Below, one piece after another: positions 17,306 through 26,767 of a stretch of DNA of 64,000 bases. This DNA is from an uncultured Maricaulis sp. (lineage in GTDB: Bacteria > Pseudomonadota > Alphaproteobacteria > Caulobacterales > Maricaulaceae): NCBI RefSeq assembly GCF_947259345.1, contig NZ_CAMYLS010000019.1, positions 62,001 to 126,000 on the forward strand, given 5' to 3'. The position numbers and the translations under genes were made by a program. Within the stretch, counting starts at the first letter, position 1, and each line of letters starts with the position of its first letter. The notes under the pieces are model-generated. The model was not told the DNA's origin. It saw nothing but the letters and a program-made list of their open reading frames with translations, and ran no database searches.

Positions 17306-19147
17306 TCAGACCATGCCGAACATGTCGAGCAGGCTGACATAGACCGTGAAGGCAATCCAGAAGAGAACCACCATGGGCGCACCGGCACGCAGGTAATCTG
17401 CGAAACGATAATGACCGGGGCCCATCACGAGCAAATTTGTCTGGTAGCCAATCGGCGTTGCAAAACAGGTGTTTGCAGCGAAAAGTACTGTCAGGGCGAA
17501 GAGTGTTGGGTCCGCGCCTATCTGGTTGGCAGCCCCCACCGCGATCGGCGTGAACAAGATGGCGGTTGCGCTGTTGGAGAGGACGTTGGTGAGCACCGCA
17601 ACCAGCAGGAAGAGCGCCGACATCAGCACGACAGGACCGAAAGGCGAGAAGGCCACGACCACAGCGGTCGCCATGAGGTCGGCGGCGCCGGTCACTTGCA
17701 TCGCGGTTCCCAGGGCGATTGCCGACCCGATCAGGAGATAGACTTTCATGTCGAAGGCCCGCGCGGCCTGACGCGTATTCAGGCAGCCGGCCAGGATCAT
17801 CGCCACGGCCCCCAGGAAGGACGCCAAAACGATCGGCAATATTCCGGTCGCGGCCGTCAGCACAACACCGCCGAAGATCACCCGGGCGAGATTGGCCCGC
17901 CTCGGGTCGGCGATCGATGTTGTTGCCCATTCCATGATCAGGAGGTCGCGATCGGCCCGCAATCCGCGCAATGAGGTCGAGGATCCGAAGAGCAGCAGGG
18001 TATCGCCGGCTTCCAGGCGAATCTCACCCATGCGGGAGCGGATCATCCGGGATCGCCGCTGAATGCCAAGGACGATGCAGCCGGTCGCGTGGCGAAATCC
18101 GATCTGCCGGATGGTGCGGCCAATCACGCGTGAGCCCGGGGCCACAACGGCTTCTGCCATAACGAGATTTTCGCCGGGATTGGGGTTTTCGCCTGGCCCT
18201 GAGGCCTCCAGCATCCCGCGCAGGAAATCCGCGCGCTTGGCCAGGAGATTGGTCAGGGTTTGCCGTGTCGCAGCAACGATGACGAGATCGCCGGGTTTAA
18301 GCTCTACCTGGTCGAAGGGCGGCAACAGGGCGTGCTCGCCGCGCTGGATCATTCGTACGGTCATGTCCGGGAGGTCGGCGAACATGCCAGCGACAGGCTT
18401 CTTGCCAACCAGCGGATGGTCGCTGGTGACTTCCAGCTGGGCGATGAATTGCTTGCCTCCGGCGCCGGCGATTTCGCTCTCCATCGAGGCGCGGTCGGGC
18501 AGCAGATAGGGCAGGATGAAGATAATGTAGACCACCCCGACAGCGGCGAGGAAAATGCCGGGTATGAACGGACTGAAGAAGGCCAGCCGTTCGCCGGTCG
18601 CATTCATCAGTGTGTCGGCAACCAGCAGGTTGGTTGAAGAGCCGATCAAGGTCGTCATGCCCGCCAGGATGCAGACATAACTCAGTGGAATGAGCAGTTT
18701 TGACGGGCTTTTTTCCATCCGCTTGGCGATCGCAACCAGGATCGGCACGAACATCACCACAACAGGCGTGTTGTTGATGAAGGCGGAGATTACGAACACG
18801 AAGGCGAACATCCCCACCAGGGTCGCCTTGGGGTGTTGGTCGAAGGAATCAAGCAGGCGCTGGGTCGGGCCTTCCATCGCGCCGGTCTGGAAAATGCCCT
18901 GACCAACGATGAGCAGGCATAAAATCGTGAACAGTGCAGGATTGGCGAAACCGGCCAGTAGGTCGGCCGCACTCGGATTGCCCGTCGCGAGCGGGAAGAT
19001 GTGGAAGAAGGCCATGAGAACAGCCACAATCGAGGCTGAAACAATCTCGATCGGCACCCGGTCCCAGACATAAAAGACAATCGCCAGCGATAGCCCGCCG
19101 AGAATTGCCCACATTTGCCACACATCGAGTGACGTTGATTCAATCAT
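17306..19147 (-). CDS. SLC13 family permease with two TrkA-C domains
   Basis: 613 residues. Membrane part with FINNTPVVVMFVPI and the later SNSATAILFTPIA, the paired SNT-like motifs of the ArsB/NhaD/DASS superfamily. Between them (about 210-400) two soluble TrkA-C (RCK) domains: VRMIQRGEHALLPPF and GCIVLGIQRRSRMI. Such proteins import dicarboxylates, sulfate or other anions with Na+ or H+; the RCK domains regulate transport. The substrate cannot be predicted from sequence alone. Confidence 0.88.
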   Translation of the reverse strand: MIESTSLDVWQMWAILGGLSLAIVFYVWDRVPIEIVSASIVAVLMAFFHIFPLATGNPSAADLLAGFANPALFTILCLLIVGQGIFQTGAMEGPTQRLLDSFDQHPKATLVGMFAFVFVISAFINNTPVVVMFVPILVAIAKRMEKSPSKLLIPLSYVCILAGMTTLIGSSTNLLVADTLMNATGERLAFFSPFIPGIFLAAVGVVYIIFILPYLLPDRASMESEIAGAGGKQFIAQLEVTSDHPLVGKKPVAGMFADLPDMTVRMIQRGEHALLPPFDQVELKPGDLVIVAATRQTLTNLLAKRADFLRGMLEASGPGENPNPGENLVMAEAVVAPGSRVIGRTIRQIGFRHATGCIVLGIQRRSRMIRSRMGEIRLEAGDTLLLFGSSTSLRGLRADRDLLIMEWATTSIADPRRANLARVIFGGVVLTAATGILPIVLASFLGAVAMILAGCLNTRQAARAFDMKVYLLIGSAIALGTAMQVTGAADLMATAVVVAFSPFGPVVLMSALFLLVAVLTNVLSNSATAILFTPIAVGAANQIGADPTLFALTVLFAANTCFATPIGYQTNLLVMGPGHYRFADYLRAGAPMVVLFWIAFTVYVSLLDMFGMV

Positions 19148-19455
19148 CGCGAATTTCTGGAAGCCATGGACCCGCTATGTCCAAGGCGGAACGCTAGCAC
19201 GCGTCCCACGCGCTTGCGAAGTCTTTCGTGAGTGCTTGTGCAGGCGTCGGAGGGACGGTGTGCCGAGCGAGTGACCGCGTGGTGCGACAGAGTCCGTCGT
19301 GACCGCCAGAACAGCATTTCTCTTTGTTCCGCTTAGGCGACAGCGGAGCGATTCCAGAAGGTAGCGTGAAGGGGTCTCTGCCCTAGGAGCGGGGGCTGCG
19401 CCGTCGTGTCCTGGCGCACCGTGGCGGAAGTATCCGGAACTGTTCATGATCGGTG
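19148..19455. other. Intergenic region without recognised gene
   Basis: 308 bases between the motB stop and the SLC13 start. A 90-codon frame on the minus strand has Arg/Ser/Pro-rich composition typical of noise and no good ribosome site. No tRNA, terminator or repeat seen. It probably holds the SLC13 promoter. Confidence 0.5.
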
Positions 19456-20379
19456 CTATAGCTCGTGACCGCTCGGCATGACGGGCGCTTCACGCAGCAG
19501 GACGACCGAGATTCGGCGATTTCCGGGCATGTAGGGATCATCCGGATAGAGCGGTTCAGACCCGGCCTTGCCGCGCACCTCGTAAATGCGGTCATCCGTG
19601 ATACCGGTGCGTTGCAGGACCGCGCGAGCTGCATTGGCACGGTCGGCGGAGAGCTCCCAATTCGTATAGTCCGCGCCAGGCGCGGATGGCGCGCTATCCG
19701 TATGACCGGCAATGGAAAGCCGGTTCGGCAGACGCTCGGCGATCCGGGCGACCGCGCGCAGAAGTGTTATCGCACGCTCATTCGGTACGACCGCCCCCGG
19801 CTCGAACATGGGACGCCCCTCCTGGTCGACCAGCTGGATGCGCAGGCCTTCGGGCGTCTCGTCAATCAGCACATGGTTTGAGAGCTCGGCCAGTTCGGGC
19901 AGGTCCTGCATCGCTTGACGCAAGGACTCGGCTGCGGAATGCAGCTCGGCTGCATCCCGGCGCTGTCGTGCCTCGACCATTGCCGAGGAGGAAATTTCAT
20001 TGACTGAATCGACGGCTTGCGGCGAACCTTCCGGGACTTGTTGCCGGTCGCGGTCATTGAGTTGTGGCGCGCTGGGTGCGAGCAGCTCCCGCGGTGACGT
20101 TTCGCCCGCGCCTTGCACGCCATCATCGCCAGGGGCTGTGCCCGCCAGGGGTGCGCCTGATCCGGAGTTGGACGGGGACACGCTGGCCGGGGCAAAATAG
20201 TCGGCAATGCCCCGCTTCTGATCGGGATCTGTGGTGTTGATCAGCCACATCAACAGGAAGAAGGCCATCATGGCAGTGACGAAGTCGGCATAGGCGACTT
20301 TCCAGGCGCCACCATGGTGTCCGCCTCCGCCGCGTTTGATGACTTTCTTTATGACAATCGGCTGATCCGAGGCTGCCAT
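19456..20379 (-). CDS. motB: Flagellar motor protein MotB
   Basis: 307 residues. N terminus with GGAWKVAYADFVTAMMAFFLL: a single membrane helix whose Asp32 is the proton-binding residue. A low-complexity linker (about 55-150) precedes the OmpA-like peptidoglycan-binding domain (LSIAGHTDSAPS, NWELSADRANAARAVL, NRRISVVL). It forms the stator with MotA and anchors it to the cell wall. ATG at 20379 has AGGCGG upstream. motA is not adjacent, an arrangement also known in Caulobacter. Confidence 0.93.
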   Translation of the reverse strand: MAASDQPIVIKKVIKRGGGGHHGGAWKVAYADFVTAMMAFFLLMWLINTTDPDQKRGIADYFAPASVSPSNSGSGAPLAGTAPGDDGVQGAGETSPRELLAPSAPQLNDRDRQQVPEGSPQAVDSVNEISSSAMVEARQRRDAAELHSAAESLRQAMQDLPELAELSNHVLIDETPEGLRIQLVDQEGRPMFEPGAVVPNERAITLLRAVARIAERLPNRLSIAGHTDSAPSAPGADYTNWELSADRANAARAVLQRTGITDDRIYEVRGKAGSEPLYPDDPYMPGNRRISVVLLREAPVMPSGHEL

Positions 20380-20480
20380 GTCCACCCGCCTTGTTTATTT
20401 ACCTTCCCGTCTTGTAGACCGTTAGCGTTAAGGTCCGGTTTCGAAAGCCGAACCGGTTCGTGCAGACAAAAGGACATCCC

Positions 20481-20945
20481 TTGGCCGACAGCCGCTCATT
20501 CCGCGATGCCCTCGGGCGCTACCCTACCGGCGTCGCCGTGGTGACGGCCTTTGCCGATGGCAAGGCGCTGGGCATGACGGTGAACTCCTTCGCCTCGGTC
20601 TCACTCGATCCGCCGCTTGTGCTGTGGTCGATCGAACGCTCCACAGAGCGCTACGGCATTTTCGAGCATGCCAGGCATTGGGGCGTGAATGTGCTGGCCG
20701 CCGACCAGGCCGGCCTGGCCCATGCCTGTGCACTGGAAGCGGATCTGGCTAAATGCCGCACGGGCTGGGAGGGCGATACGGTACCGCTGATCGAGGGCGC
20801 CGTGGCGCGCTTTACCTGTCAGGCAGAGGCGATCCACCCGGGCGGTGACCATGACATTCTCGTCGGCCGCGTGATCGATTTCGACACGCCGCGTGATGCG
20901 CCTGCCCTGGTCTTTTATCGCTCGACCTACTGCGAGCCGGGCTGA
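20481..20945 (+). CDS. Flavin reductase domain protein
   Basis: About 154 residues with the flavin reductase-like FMN-binding split barrel: FRDALGRYPTGVAVVTA, GMTVNSFASVSLDPPLVLWS and HDILVGRVIDF. These proteins reduce FMN/FAD with NAD(P)H, often as the small component of two-component monooxygenases. The start is uncertain: TTG at 20481 has AAAGGA seven bases upstream; GTG at 20460 is the alternative. The 3' end overlaps the penicillin acylase gene by 19 bases tail to tail. No oxygenase partner nearby. Confidence 0.85.
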   Translation: MADSRSFRDALGRYPTGVAVVTAFADGKALGMTVNSFASVSLDPPLVLWSIERSTERYGIFEHARHWGVNVLAADQAGLAHACALEADLAKCRTGWEGDTVPLIEGAVARFTCQAEAIHPGGDHDILVGRVIDFDTPRDAPALVFYRSTYCEPG

Positions 20946-23251
20946 AGCGTCAGGACCGACACGCCTTCCGGGCGGGTCTCCAGCGTCCAGCCGGTCGGGA
21001 TCTCGATATATTCGCCACGTCCCCAAAGCGGCGCCAGATCGTCATAATGCCGCGACATGACATTGCCGGACTGGCCGGTGGTGATCATGAAGCGCGACGT
21101 GTCCGGATCGGCCATGTCGTAGAGCGCCCGGTAGGAGGCGCCGTGAAATACATCATAGCCCGGTGTACGATAGGAATAATGCGCGACATTGACCGTTGAG
21201 CCATCGCCGGGAACCGGCGTCTCGATGGTGAACCAGTCTGACAGGACCGGGAAATCGGAGAAGGGCCGGTGGGCATGACGAGCATAGTGGACATCGCCCC
21301 AGCGCCAGCTTGTGAAGTCTTGGCCGTAGGCCTCGATCGCGGACGCCATGGCCTGGTCAAGCGCCGGGCCGGTCAGATCGCGACAGGTCACGGTGCGGGC
21401 CACCGCGACATTGTCACACCAATGGCCCAGATCGCCGGTCAGCACATCCATCATGAAAATCCGCCGGTCACCATGCCAGCTGGAGAACAGGTCATCGAGC
21501 TCGTCGCCATAGATGTCGCGGCTGAGCTGACGCATCCAGGCTGAGTAGATGAGTGGCTCGGCCCGGTCGACGGCCATGTCTGCATCCCAATCGGCCAGCA
21601 GGGCGAGGGCGGCCTGGCCGGCTTCTGTACGCGGCTCGGCTTCCAGCAGAACCGGCAGCAGGCGCAAGGCCGTGTCATTGACCGTATCGACCTGCAAAGC
21701 TTGCAGGCTGTCCAGATCATGGACGGGTTGGGCATTGATGCCGTCATAGATACGGCGAATGCGCGAGACGCCATACCATTCCGAGGTCAGGTAATGGGGA
21801 TAGTTGTCCGGCACGATCTTGTTGTTGGCGGTCGCGACAAAGCCGCGATCCGGATTGAGAGTATGGGGCAAGTCCTCGAAGGGAATGGTTGAGACCCAAT
21901 TGCCGTCCGCGTCGCGGACGGGAATGCGGGCCGGGGCGTAAAAGCCGATATCACCGTCGCGATCGGCGAAGACCATGCTTTGTTGGGGTGCCACGAAACC
22001 GCGAATGGCATTGACGAAATCATCCCAGCCATCGGCTTCGATGATGTGCAGACCGACACCCGTGGTGGCGTCATCAGGCTCGTCCAGCATCCATTGCAGG
22101 GCGAAGAAGTCGCTGCCCTCTGGCACCGGGTAGTCGAAATGCTTCGGGTCGAGGACCGGGCCGGTGGCCGTTTCCCGGCGCTGGATGATGACGTCTTCGC
22201 TGAAACGTACGCGGATATGCTCCTCGCGCTGACCGGTCACATCGGCCTCGGTCACGGCATGCAGATCGCCGACATCGGGCCCGGTATTGGTAAAGCCCCA
22301 GGCGATCTCGTCCGTCCGCCCCAGCGTCACGAAGGGCGTGCCGGGCAAGGTCGCACCGACCACGGAGCCGTCCGGCGTGGTCAGGCGCGCCAGATACCAG
22401 ATCGCCGGTGCCGCGAGTCCGAGGTGCGGATCATTGGCGAGAATCGGCAGGCCGCTTGTTGTGCGCGAACCCGACAGGACCCAGTTGTTCGATCCATCGC
22501 GGCCGGTGTCTTCCGGACCCATAACGGGAGCTGGCTCGTCAACCGGAGGCAGGGGTGTCGCTTCGATGCCGATATCGGCCATGGTCAGCGAACGCGGGGC
22601 GTCATCGGGATAGCGACCGATGAATTCGGCGGCGCGCTGCTCACCCAGCCGGGCGACAAGCTCGGCCATGCGTGGCTCCTGGAAGGCATTGCCGAACAGG
22701 TCGAGGGCAATGGCCTTGTAGACCACGACCGTGTCAGCCGGCTGCCAGGGTTCGGGGTCAAACATCAGGATCTGGAATTCCGGCGGCGGTACGAAGCCGG
22801 GCGCGGCCATCACCGCATTGACGCCGGCGGCATAGGCTTCAAGCGCGCCCTGGACGTCGGCGGGCAGGTTTTCCACCGCGGTATCGGCGGCGTCTCCCAG
22901 ACCCATGGTGCGAAAGAAGATATCCGTGTCGAGGCCGGGTTCACCGAGGATTTCGGCGAGGCGACCGCGCAGGGCGCGTCGGGTGATCTCCATCTGCCAG
23001 AGCCGGTCCTGGGCGTGGGCGACGCCCATGGCGTAAAAACCGTCATGGTCGCTCTGGGCGAAGATGTGGGGGACGCCATGGGTATCGCGCACGATGCTGG
23101 CCTCGGCCTCGAGTCCGGCCAACTCGATTGTCCCGCGGGTCTGGGGCAGGGAGGCATAGAGCCGGTTGCCGATGATCAGGGCGGCGACCAGGACCAGCGC
23201 AACCAGTCCTCCCACGGCCCAGCCGAGATAGCTCAGAACACGTTTGATCAT
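20927..23251 (-). CDS. Penicillin acylase family protein (Ntn hydrolase, S45)
   Basis: 774 residues. N-terminal signal anchor (WAVGGLVALVLVAALIIG), an alpha-chain region with VRDTHGVPHIFA and GVAHAQDRLWQMEITRR, and the autocleavage site GSNNWV, where Ser254 becomes the N-terminal nucleophile of the beta chain. Later motifs are LPILANDPHLGLAAP and GNVMSRHYDD. The family cleaves amide bonds in beta-lactams, acyl-homoserine lactones or acyl peptides; the substrate is unknown and AHL degradation is only a possibility. The ATG at 23251 has GGGAG nine bases upstream, well inside a longer open frame. Confidence 0.92.
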   Translation of the reverse strand: MIKRVLSYLGWAVGGLVALVLVAALIIGNRLYASLPQTRGTIELAGLEAEASIVRDTHGVPHIFAQSDHDGFYAMGVAHAQDRLWQMEITRRALRGRLAEILGEPGLDTDIFFRTMGLGDAADTAVENLPADVQGALEAYAAGVNAVMAAPGFVPPPEFQILMFDPEPWQPADTVVVYKAIALDLFGNAFQEPRMAELVARLGEQRAAEFIGRYPDDAPRSLTMADIGIEATPLPPVDEPAPVMGPEDTGRDGSNNWVLSGSRTTSGLPILANDPHLGLAAPAIWYLARLTTPDGSVVGATLPGTPFVTLGRTDEIAWGFTNTGPDVGDLHAVTEADVTGQREEHIRVRFSEDVIIQRRETATGPVLDPKHFDYPVPEGSDFFALQWMLDEPDDATTGVGLHIIEADGWDDFVNAIRGFVAPQQSMVFADRDGDIGFYAPARIPVRDADGNWVSTIPFEDLPHTLNPDRGFVATANNKIVPDNYPHYLTSEWYGVSRIRRIYDGINAQPVHDLDSLQALQVDTVNDTALRLLPVLLEAEPRTEAGQAALALLADWDADMAVDRAEPLIYSAWMRQLSRDIYGDELDDLFSSWHGDRRIFMMDVLTGDLGHWCDNVAVARTVTCRDLTGPALDQAMASAIEAYGQDFTSWRWGDVHYARHAHRPFSDFPVLSDWFTIETPVPGDGSTVNVAHYSYRTPGYDVFHGASYRALYDMADPDTSRFMITTGQSGNVMSRHYDDLAPLWGRGEYIEIPTGWTLETRPEGVSVLTLQPGSQ

Positions 23252-23312
23252 GATGACTTGCTCCCCATTCGCGACAAGACTAGCAAGGGGTGAAGCGATT
23301 GGGGAGAGCGCA

Positions 23313-24191
23313 ATGGCAATCTGCACATTTCTGGGTCTCGGTGTGATGGGTTTCCCGATGGCGGGCCATCTGGCCGCTGCTGGCCATGAGATCACTGTGT
23401 GGAATCGCACGGCGAGCAAAACGGCCGACTGGGCCGGACGGCATGCCGGCAAGGCTGCCGAGACGGTCGAAACGGCTGTCGGCGATGCGGATTTCGTGTT
23501 GATGTGCCTGGGCGATGATCCTGATGTGCGCCGTGTCGCCGAGCAGGCGATCCCCGCCATGAAGCCGGGCTCCGTATTGGTCGATCACACAACCGCGTCT
23601 GCCGAACTCGCGCGCGAGCTGGATATCGAGGCGCGTGATGCCGGTATCGGCTTTCTCGACGCGCCGGTCTCTGGTGGCCAGGCGGGCGCCGAGAATGGCC
23701 AGCTCACCATCATGTGCGGCGGCGAGGCGGATACATTTGCCGCCGCCGAGCCGGTCATGGACAGTTATGCCAAGGCGATCTCCCTGATCGGACCGGCCGG
23801 GTCCGGCCAGCTGGCCAAGATGGTCAACCAGATCTGCATTGCCGGCATCGTCCAGGGCCTGTCGGAAGGCCTGCATTTTGCCCAGCGCGCCGGGCTCGAC
23901 CCGGAACTGGTGATCGGCGCCATCTCGAAGGGCGCCGCCCAGTCCTGGCAGATGGAGAATCGCTGGGAAACCATGGTCGCCGGCAAGTTCGATTATGGTT
24001 TCGCGATTGACTGGATGCGCAAGGACCTCCGGATCACGCTGGACGAGGCCCGTCGCAATGGTGCCACCCTGCCGGTCACCGCCCAGGTCGATCAATTCTA
24101 CGCCGACGTCCAGGCCATGGGCGGTAATCGCTGGGACACGTCCAGCCTGATTGCGCGCCTTGAGCGTCCGGATACGAAGTCAGACACATGA
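23313..24191 (+). CDS. NAD(P)-dependent beta-hydroxyacid dehydrogenase
   Basis: 292 residues. Rossmann motif TFLGLGVMGFPMAGHL at the N terminus, substrate motif DAPVSGGQAGAENGQLTIM, and the catalytic-Lys helix GSGQLAKMVNQICIAG. The family includes 3-hydroxyisobutyrate, tartronate semialdehyde and gamma-hydroxybutyrate (GLYR) reductases. The true valine-pathway enzyme is more likely the paralogue at 32474-33367, so the substrate here is open. ATG at 23313 has GGGGAGAG upstream. It leads a three-gene overlapping operon. Confidence 0.88.
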   Translation: MAICTFLGLGVMGFPMAGHLAAAGHEITVWNRTASKTADWAGRHAGKAAETVETAVGDADFVLMCLGDDPDVRRVAEQAIPAMKPGSVLVDHTTASAELARELDIEARDAGIGFLDAPVSGGQAGAENGQLTIMCGGEADTFAAAEPVMDSYAKAISLIGPAGSGQLAKMVNQICIAGIVQGLSEGLHFAQRAGLDPELVIGAISKGAAQSWQMENRWETMVAGKFDYGFAIDWMRKDLRITLDEARRNGATLPVTAQVDQFYADVQAMGGNRWDTSSLIARLERPDTKSDT

Positions 24192-24715
24192 GCGAACCGA
24201 AGGGCTATATCGCCAATGACCCGGTCGTGATGGGCGTTTGGAAGCGGTTGACCCAGCTGTTCGCTGTTTGGCGGCTGCTCGTATTTGCGAGCTTCACCAA
24301 GCGGATGCTCTATCAGGTCTCGAATGACCAGATGTCCATGCTTGTGCGCTCGCGGCACTGGAAGCTGGGGCTCGGCCTGCTGGGCGGCCTTGATGAAGCG
24401 CAGGTCATCTTTCTGGCCGAGTGGGCGCGTCTCAATGCCGAACGCACCGAACGCATATTTCGCACGGTCGCGCTCATGATGGTTACCATCCCGGTTGCGG
24501 CTGTTTTCGGGATATCCGAAATTGATCCGGACTTTTGGACCCGGCTCGGTTTCGAACGTTTCGATACCGTGGTGATCATGTTGGCAATCTGGATGTTGAT
24601 CAGCGGTTTGATGATGGGGGCTGCCTGGCGCGCCAGGGACCTCGCCGACCTGCTGGCACTGGAGCAGGCTCGCCGGGCGCTCAAGCGCGCGCAATCCGAC
24701 ACGGATCAAGCGTGA
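24188..24715 (+). CDS. Hypothetical membrane protein
   Basis: 175 residues with two clear hydrophobic segments in the C-terminal half (about 92-112 and 128-148) and a polar helical tail (RDLADLLALEQARRALKRAQ). The N-terminal half is amphipathic. The start overlaps the dehydrogenase stop by four bases (ATGA) and its own stop overlaps the next start (GTGA), so it is translated as part of a tight operon. No family recognised. Confidence 0.75.
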   Translation: MSEPKGYIANDPVVMGVWKRLTQLFAVWRLLVFASFTKRMLYQVSNDQMSMLVRSRHWKLGLGLLGGLDEAQVIFLAEWARLNAERTERIFRTVALMMVTIPVAAVFGISEIDPDFWTRLGFERFDTVVIMLAIWMLISGLMMGAAWRARDLADLLALEQARRALKRAQSDTDQA

Positions 24716-25341
24716 GCATCGAAGCCCTCTTCATCCTGCTGGATTATGCCGGGATCGGGTTTTTCGCCTATTCCGGGGGCATGCTCGCGGCGCGCAAGGC
24801 ACTGGATCCCTTTGGTGCGGCGATCATTGGCGCGGTTACCGGCATGGGCGGCGGGACACTGCGCGACATTCTGCTCGGCTCTCTGCCAGTTTACTGGATC
24901 GTCGAGCCCAAATACTTGCTGGTCGCGGTCTTTGGCGCGTTGCTGGGCTATTTCACTTCGCCCTGGGCGCAGGCGATCGCCACCCGCCGTGCGGCGTTGA
25001 TCTGGGCCGATGCGATCGGGCTGTCTGTCTTCTGTGTCCTTGGCGCCCAGGCCGGTCTGGCCGCGGGAGCGCATTGGACGATCGCGCTTTTGACCGGGAT
25101 GATGAGCGCCGCCTTTGGTGGCCTGATGCGCGATATCATCGTCAATGATGTGCCGCTGGTTCTGCGCGAGGACATTTATGCCCTGGCCGCGCTCGCGGGC
25201 GCCGCCGCCTATGTCGGCGGGATGACGCTGGGTTTCAATCCCAGCCTTGTCACGCTGGGCTCGGCGCTTCTGGCTCTGGTCCTGCGCGGCTGCGCGATCC
25301 AGTTCAAATGGTCCTTGCCGGCGATCAAGCTGGGGGAGTGA
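24712..25341 (+). CDS. Trimeric intracellular cation (TRIC) channel family protein
   Basis: 209 residues with seven predicted helices and two glycine-rich repeats: GGMLAARKALDPFGAAIIGAVTGMGGGTLRDILLG in the first half, MMSAAFGGLMRDIIVNDVP in the second (UPF0126, YicG/YadS family). Prokaryotic TRIC proteins form homotrimeric cation channels. The start is GTG at 24712, overlapping the previous stop. The end overlaps the zinc-ribbon gene by 17 bases tail to tail. Confidence 0.88.
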   Translation: MSIEALFILLDYAGIGFFAYSGGMLAARKALDPFGAAIIGAVTGMGGGTLRDILLGSLPVYWIVEPKYLLVAVFGALLGYFTSPWAQAIATRRAALIWADAIGLSVFCVLGAQAGLAAGAHWTIALLTGMMSAAFGGLMRDIIVNDVPLVLREDIYALAALAGAAAYVGGMTLGFNPSLVTLGSALLALVLRGCAIQFKWSLPAIKLGE

Positions 25342-25615
25342 CCACAACCAGTCTCAGGCCGGTCCATCCAAGCCAGACGGACGCTCCAACCAGAAGCAAG
25401 GCTGCACTGAGCAGACCGACGGCGGGCAGCGTGCTGGCGCTCATGGCCAGCAAGGCCGTACCCGCTACAACCAGTACCAGCATGGCTGCCATCCGGCTGT
25501 TATAGCGCCAGCCGATGCGGGCCGCGCAATGCGGGCAGGGGACGTCGCGGTTGGCATTGCGAAGCAGGGCCTGCCTGTCCGGCAGCTCAGTCTGGCAATT
25601 TGGGCAATTGAACAT
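25325..25615 (-). CDS. Zinc-ribbon membrane protein (copy 1)
   Basis: 96 residues. Two CxxC knuckles (MFNCPNC and VPCPHC) form a zinc ribbon at residues 4-35; two hydrophobic helices follow (about 43-60 and 66-90). ATG at 25615 has GAGGAG upstream. It is a divergent relative of the next gene, which has the same layout, with 16 bases between them, so the pair likely arose by duplication and works together. Function unknown. Confidence 0.75.
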   Translation of the reverse strand: MFNCPNCQTELPDRQALLRNANRDVPCPHCAARIGWRYNSRMAAMLVLVVAGTALLAMSASTLPAVGLLSAALLLVGASVWLGWTGLRLVVVTPPA

Positions 25616-25631
25616 GGGGGCTCCTCTTGTC

Positions 25632-25982
25632 TCAGTGCAGCGTCGACTGCTTGTCGCGCGGGCTGAGCCTGTCCTGGGCAACGCCACCGAAATCCGCGGG
25701 TACCGGTTCCAGGCCCTGCAGGGTCAGGAAGGTCAAAACCGGGATGGACACCACCACGAAGAGGGCGAAAAAGGCCCACAGACCCATCATGCCCAGCGCG
25801 ATGGCGACGAGGATTTTCACGGCGGCGAGGGCGGCGGTGAATCCGATCAGCGCGGTCGGGCGCCAGCGGTGATAGGCGCCGCAATACTCGCAACTGGTCA
25901 GCGTCTCGCGTTTGACATTCAACAGCTCGCCGCTTGGCAGGCGGTGTTCACAGGATGGGCATGATTTCTCGATTGCGAGCAT
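25632..25982 (-). CDS. Zinc-ribbon membrane protein (copy 2)
   Basis: 116 residues. Zinc ribbon with KSCPSCEHRLP and LTSCEYCGAYHRW, then two transmembrane helices (about 45-66 and 70-90) and a polar C-terminal tail. ATG at 25982 has GGGGGAGG upstream. First gene of a two-gene unit with the smaller paralogue. The ribbon probably faces the cytoplasm. Function unknown. Confidence 0.75.
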   Translation of the reverse strand: MLAIEKSCPSCEHRLPSGELLNVKRETLTSCEYCGAYHRWRPTALIGFTAALAAVKILVAIALGMMGLWAFFALFVVVSIPVLTFLTLQGLEPVPADFGGVAQDRLSPRDKQSTLH

Positions 25983-26065
25983 GTAAGCCTCCCCCGAAGC
26001 CGGTTGTGGCCTGCAACCTTAGCGCAATCGTGGATGACTTCCAACGCGTTCCCGGGTCAGACGAG

Positions 26066-26097
26066 CCTCACGCGGCGCATTCGCGCGCCGCGTGAGG
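26066..26097. repeat. Perfect 13-bp hairpin between zinc-ribbon and GNAT genes
   Basis: Arms CCTCACGCGGCGC (26066-26078) and GCGCCGCGTGAGG (26085-26097) with a six-base loop. It lies just after the GNAT stop on the minus strand and so could end that transcript, though no T-run follows. It is the strongest short stem in this gap. Confidence 0.5.
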
Positions 26098-26114
26098 TCG
26101 GGTGTAACCGCAGC

Positions 26115-26603
26115 CTAGATTGCCAGGTGAGGCGGTTTGGCCTTGGTCAGTTCGATCATCGCGATGCCGCTGTCCGCGTCCGTGAAGAGGCGACCATCCT
26201 TCCAGCCATGCTTGGCATAGAAGCGTCGCGCCTGATCATTGTCCCGGAAGCAGTCGAGGACGATGTGATCGGTGGCCGCAAAAAGCGCCATCTCGCCATG
26301 GGCGAGGAGGGTTTCGCCGATGCCGGACCGGTGGTGCTCCAGATCGACCATCATCAGATCGATCCGTCCCGGTTTGATGGCACAGGCTCCGACCCGCACG
26401 CCATCGCACTCGGCGACGGTCAGCGTGGCGACATTCTCGCGATAATAGGCGGCGATGGCGCCGGAGGCGATATACCCCTCGACAGTCTCGGCGCCGATAA
26501 TGTCGGGATATTTGACCCGGATGGTGCGCGCAGACAGCGCTTCAAGCGGCTCGGCATCGGCCAGAATTGCGGGCCGAAGTATTACTTTAGAAAGGTCTTG
26601 CAA
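26115..26603 (-). CDS. GNAT family N-acetyltransferase
   Basis: 162 residues. N terminus VILRPAILADAEPLEALSART, acetyl-CoA-binding motif region LEHHRSGIGETLLAHGE, and the C-terminal FRDNDQARRFYAKHGWKDG, all typical of GNAT enzymes. The acceptor (amine, amino acid, protein) is unknown. The predicted start is TTG at 26603 with AGGA nine bases upstream; a weaker internal start cannot be excluded. Stands alone, upstream of a strong hairpin. Confidence 0.82.
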   Translation of the reverse strand: MQDLSKVILRPAILADAEPLEALSARTIRVKYPDIIGAETVEGYIASGAIAAYYRENVATLTVAECDGVRVGACAIKPGRIDLMMVDLEHHRSGIGETLLAHGEMALFAATDHIVLDCFRDNDQARRFYAKHGWKDGRLFTDADSGIAMIELTKAKPPHLAI

Positions 26604-26767
26604 TGTCTTGTTCCTGATAAAGAAGTATTGTTCGCTTGCGACGCGTATCGCAGACGGTCTTCAATCAAACCAGCCGACCCGCGTAGAAGGGCGGGCTGGC
26701 CGTATCAGGACTCAAGAAGGTGGCGCATAAACGCTCCAGACAATGAAGCCTTCAGCGCTATAGCGGT

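Noticed and set aside
19175..19447. 90-codon frame between motB and SLC13
   Set aside because: Arg/Ser/Pro-rich, no ribosome site, no homology recognised.
21980..23293. 437-codon frame opposite the penicillin acylase gene
   Set aside because: Gly/His-rich shadow, no start signals.
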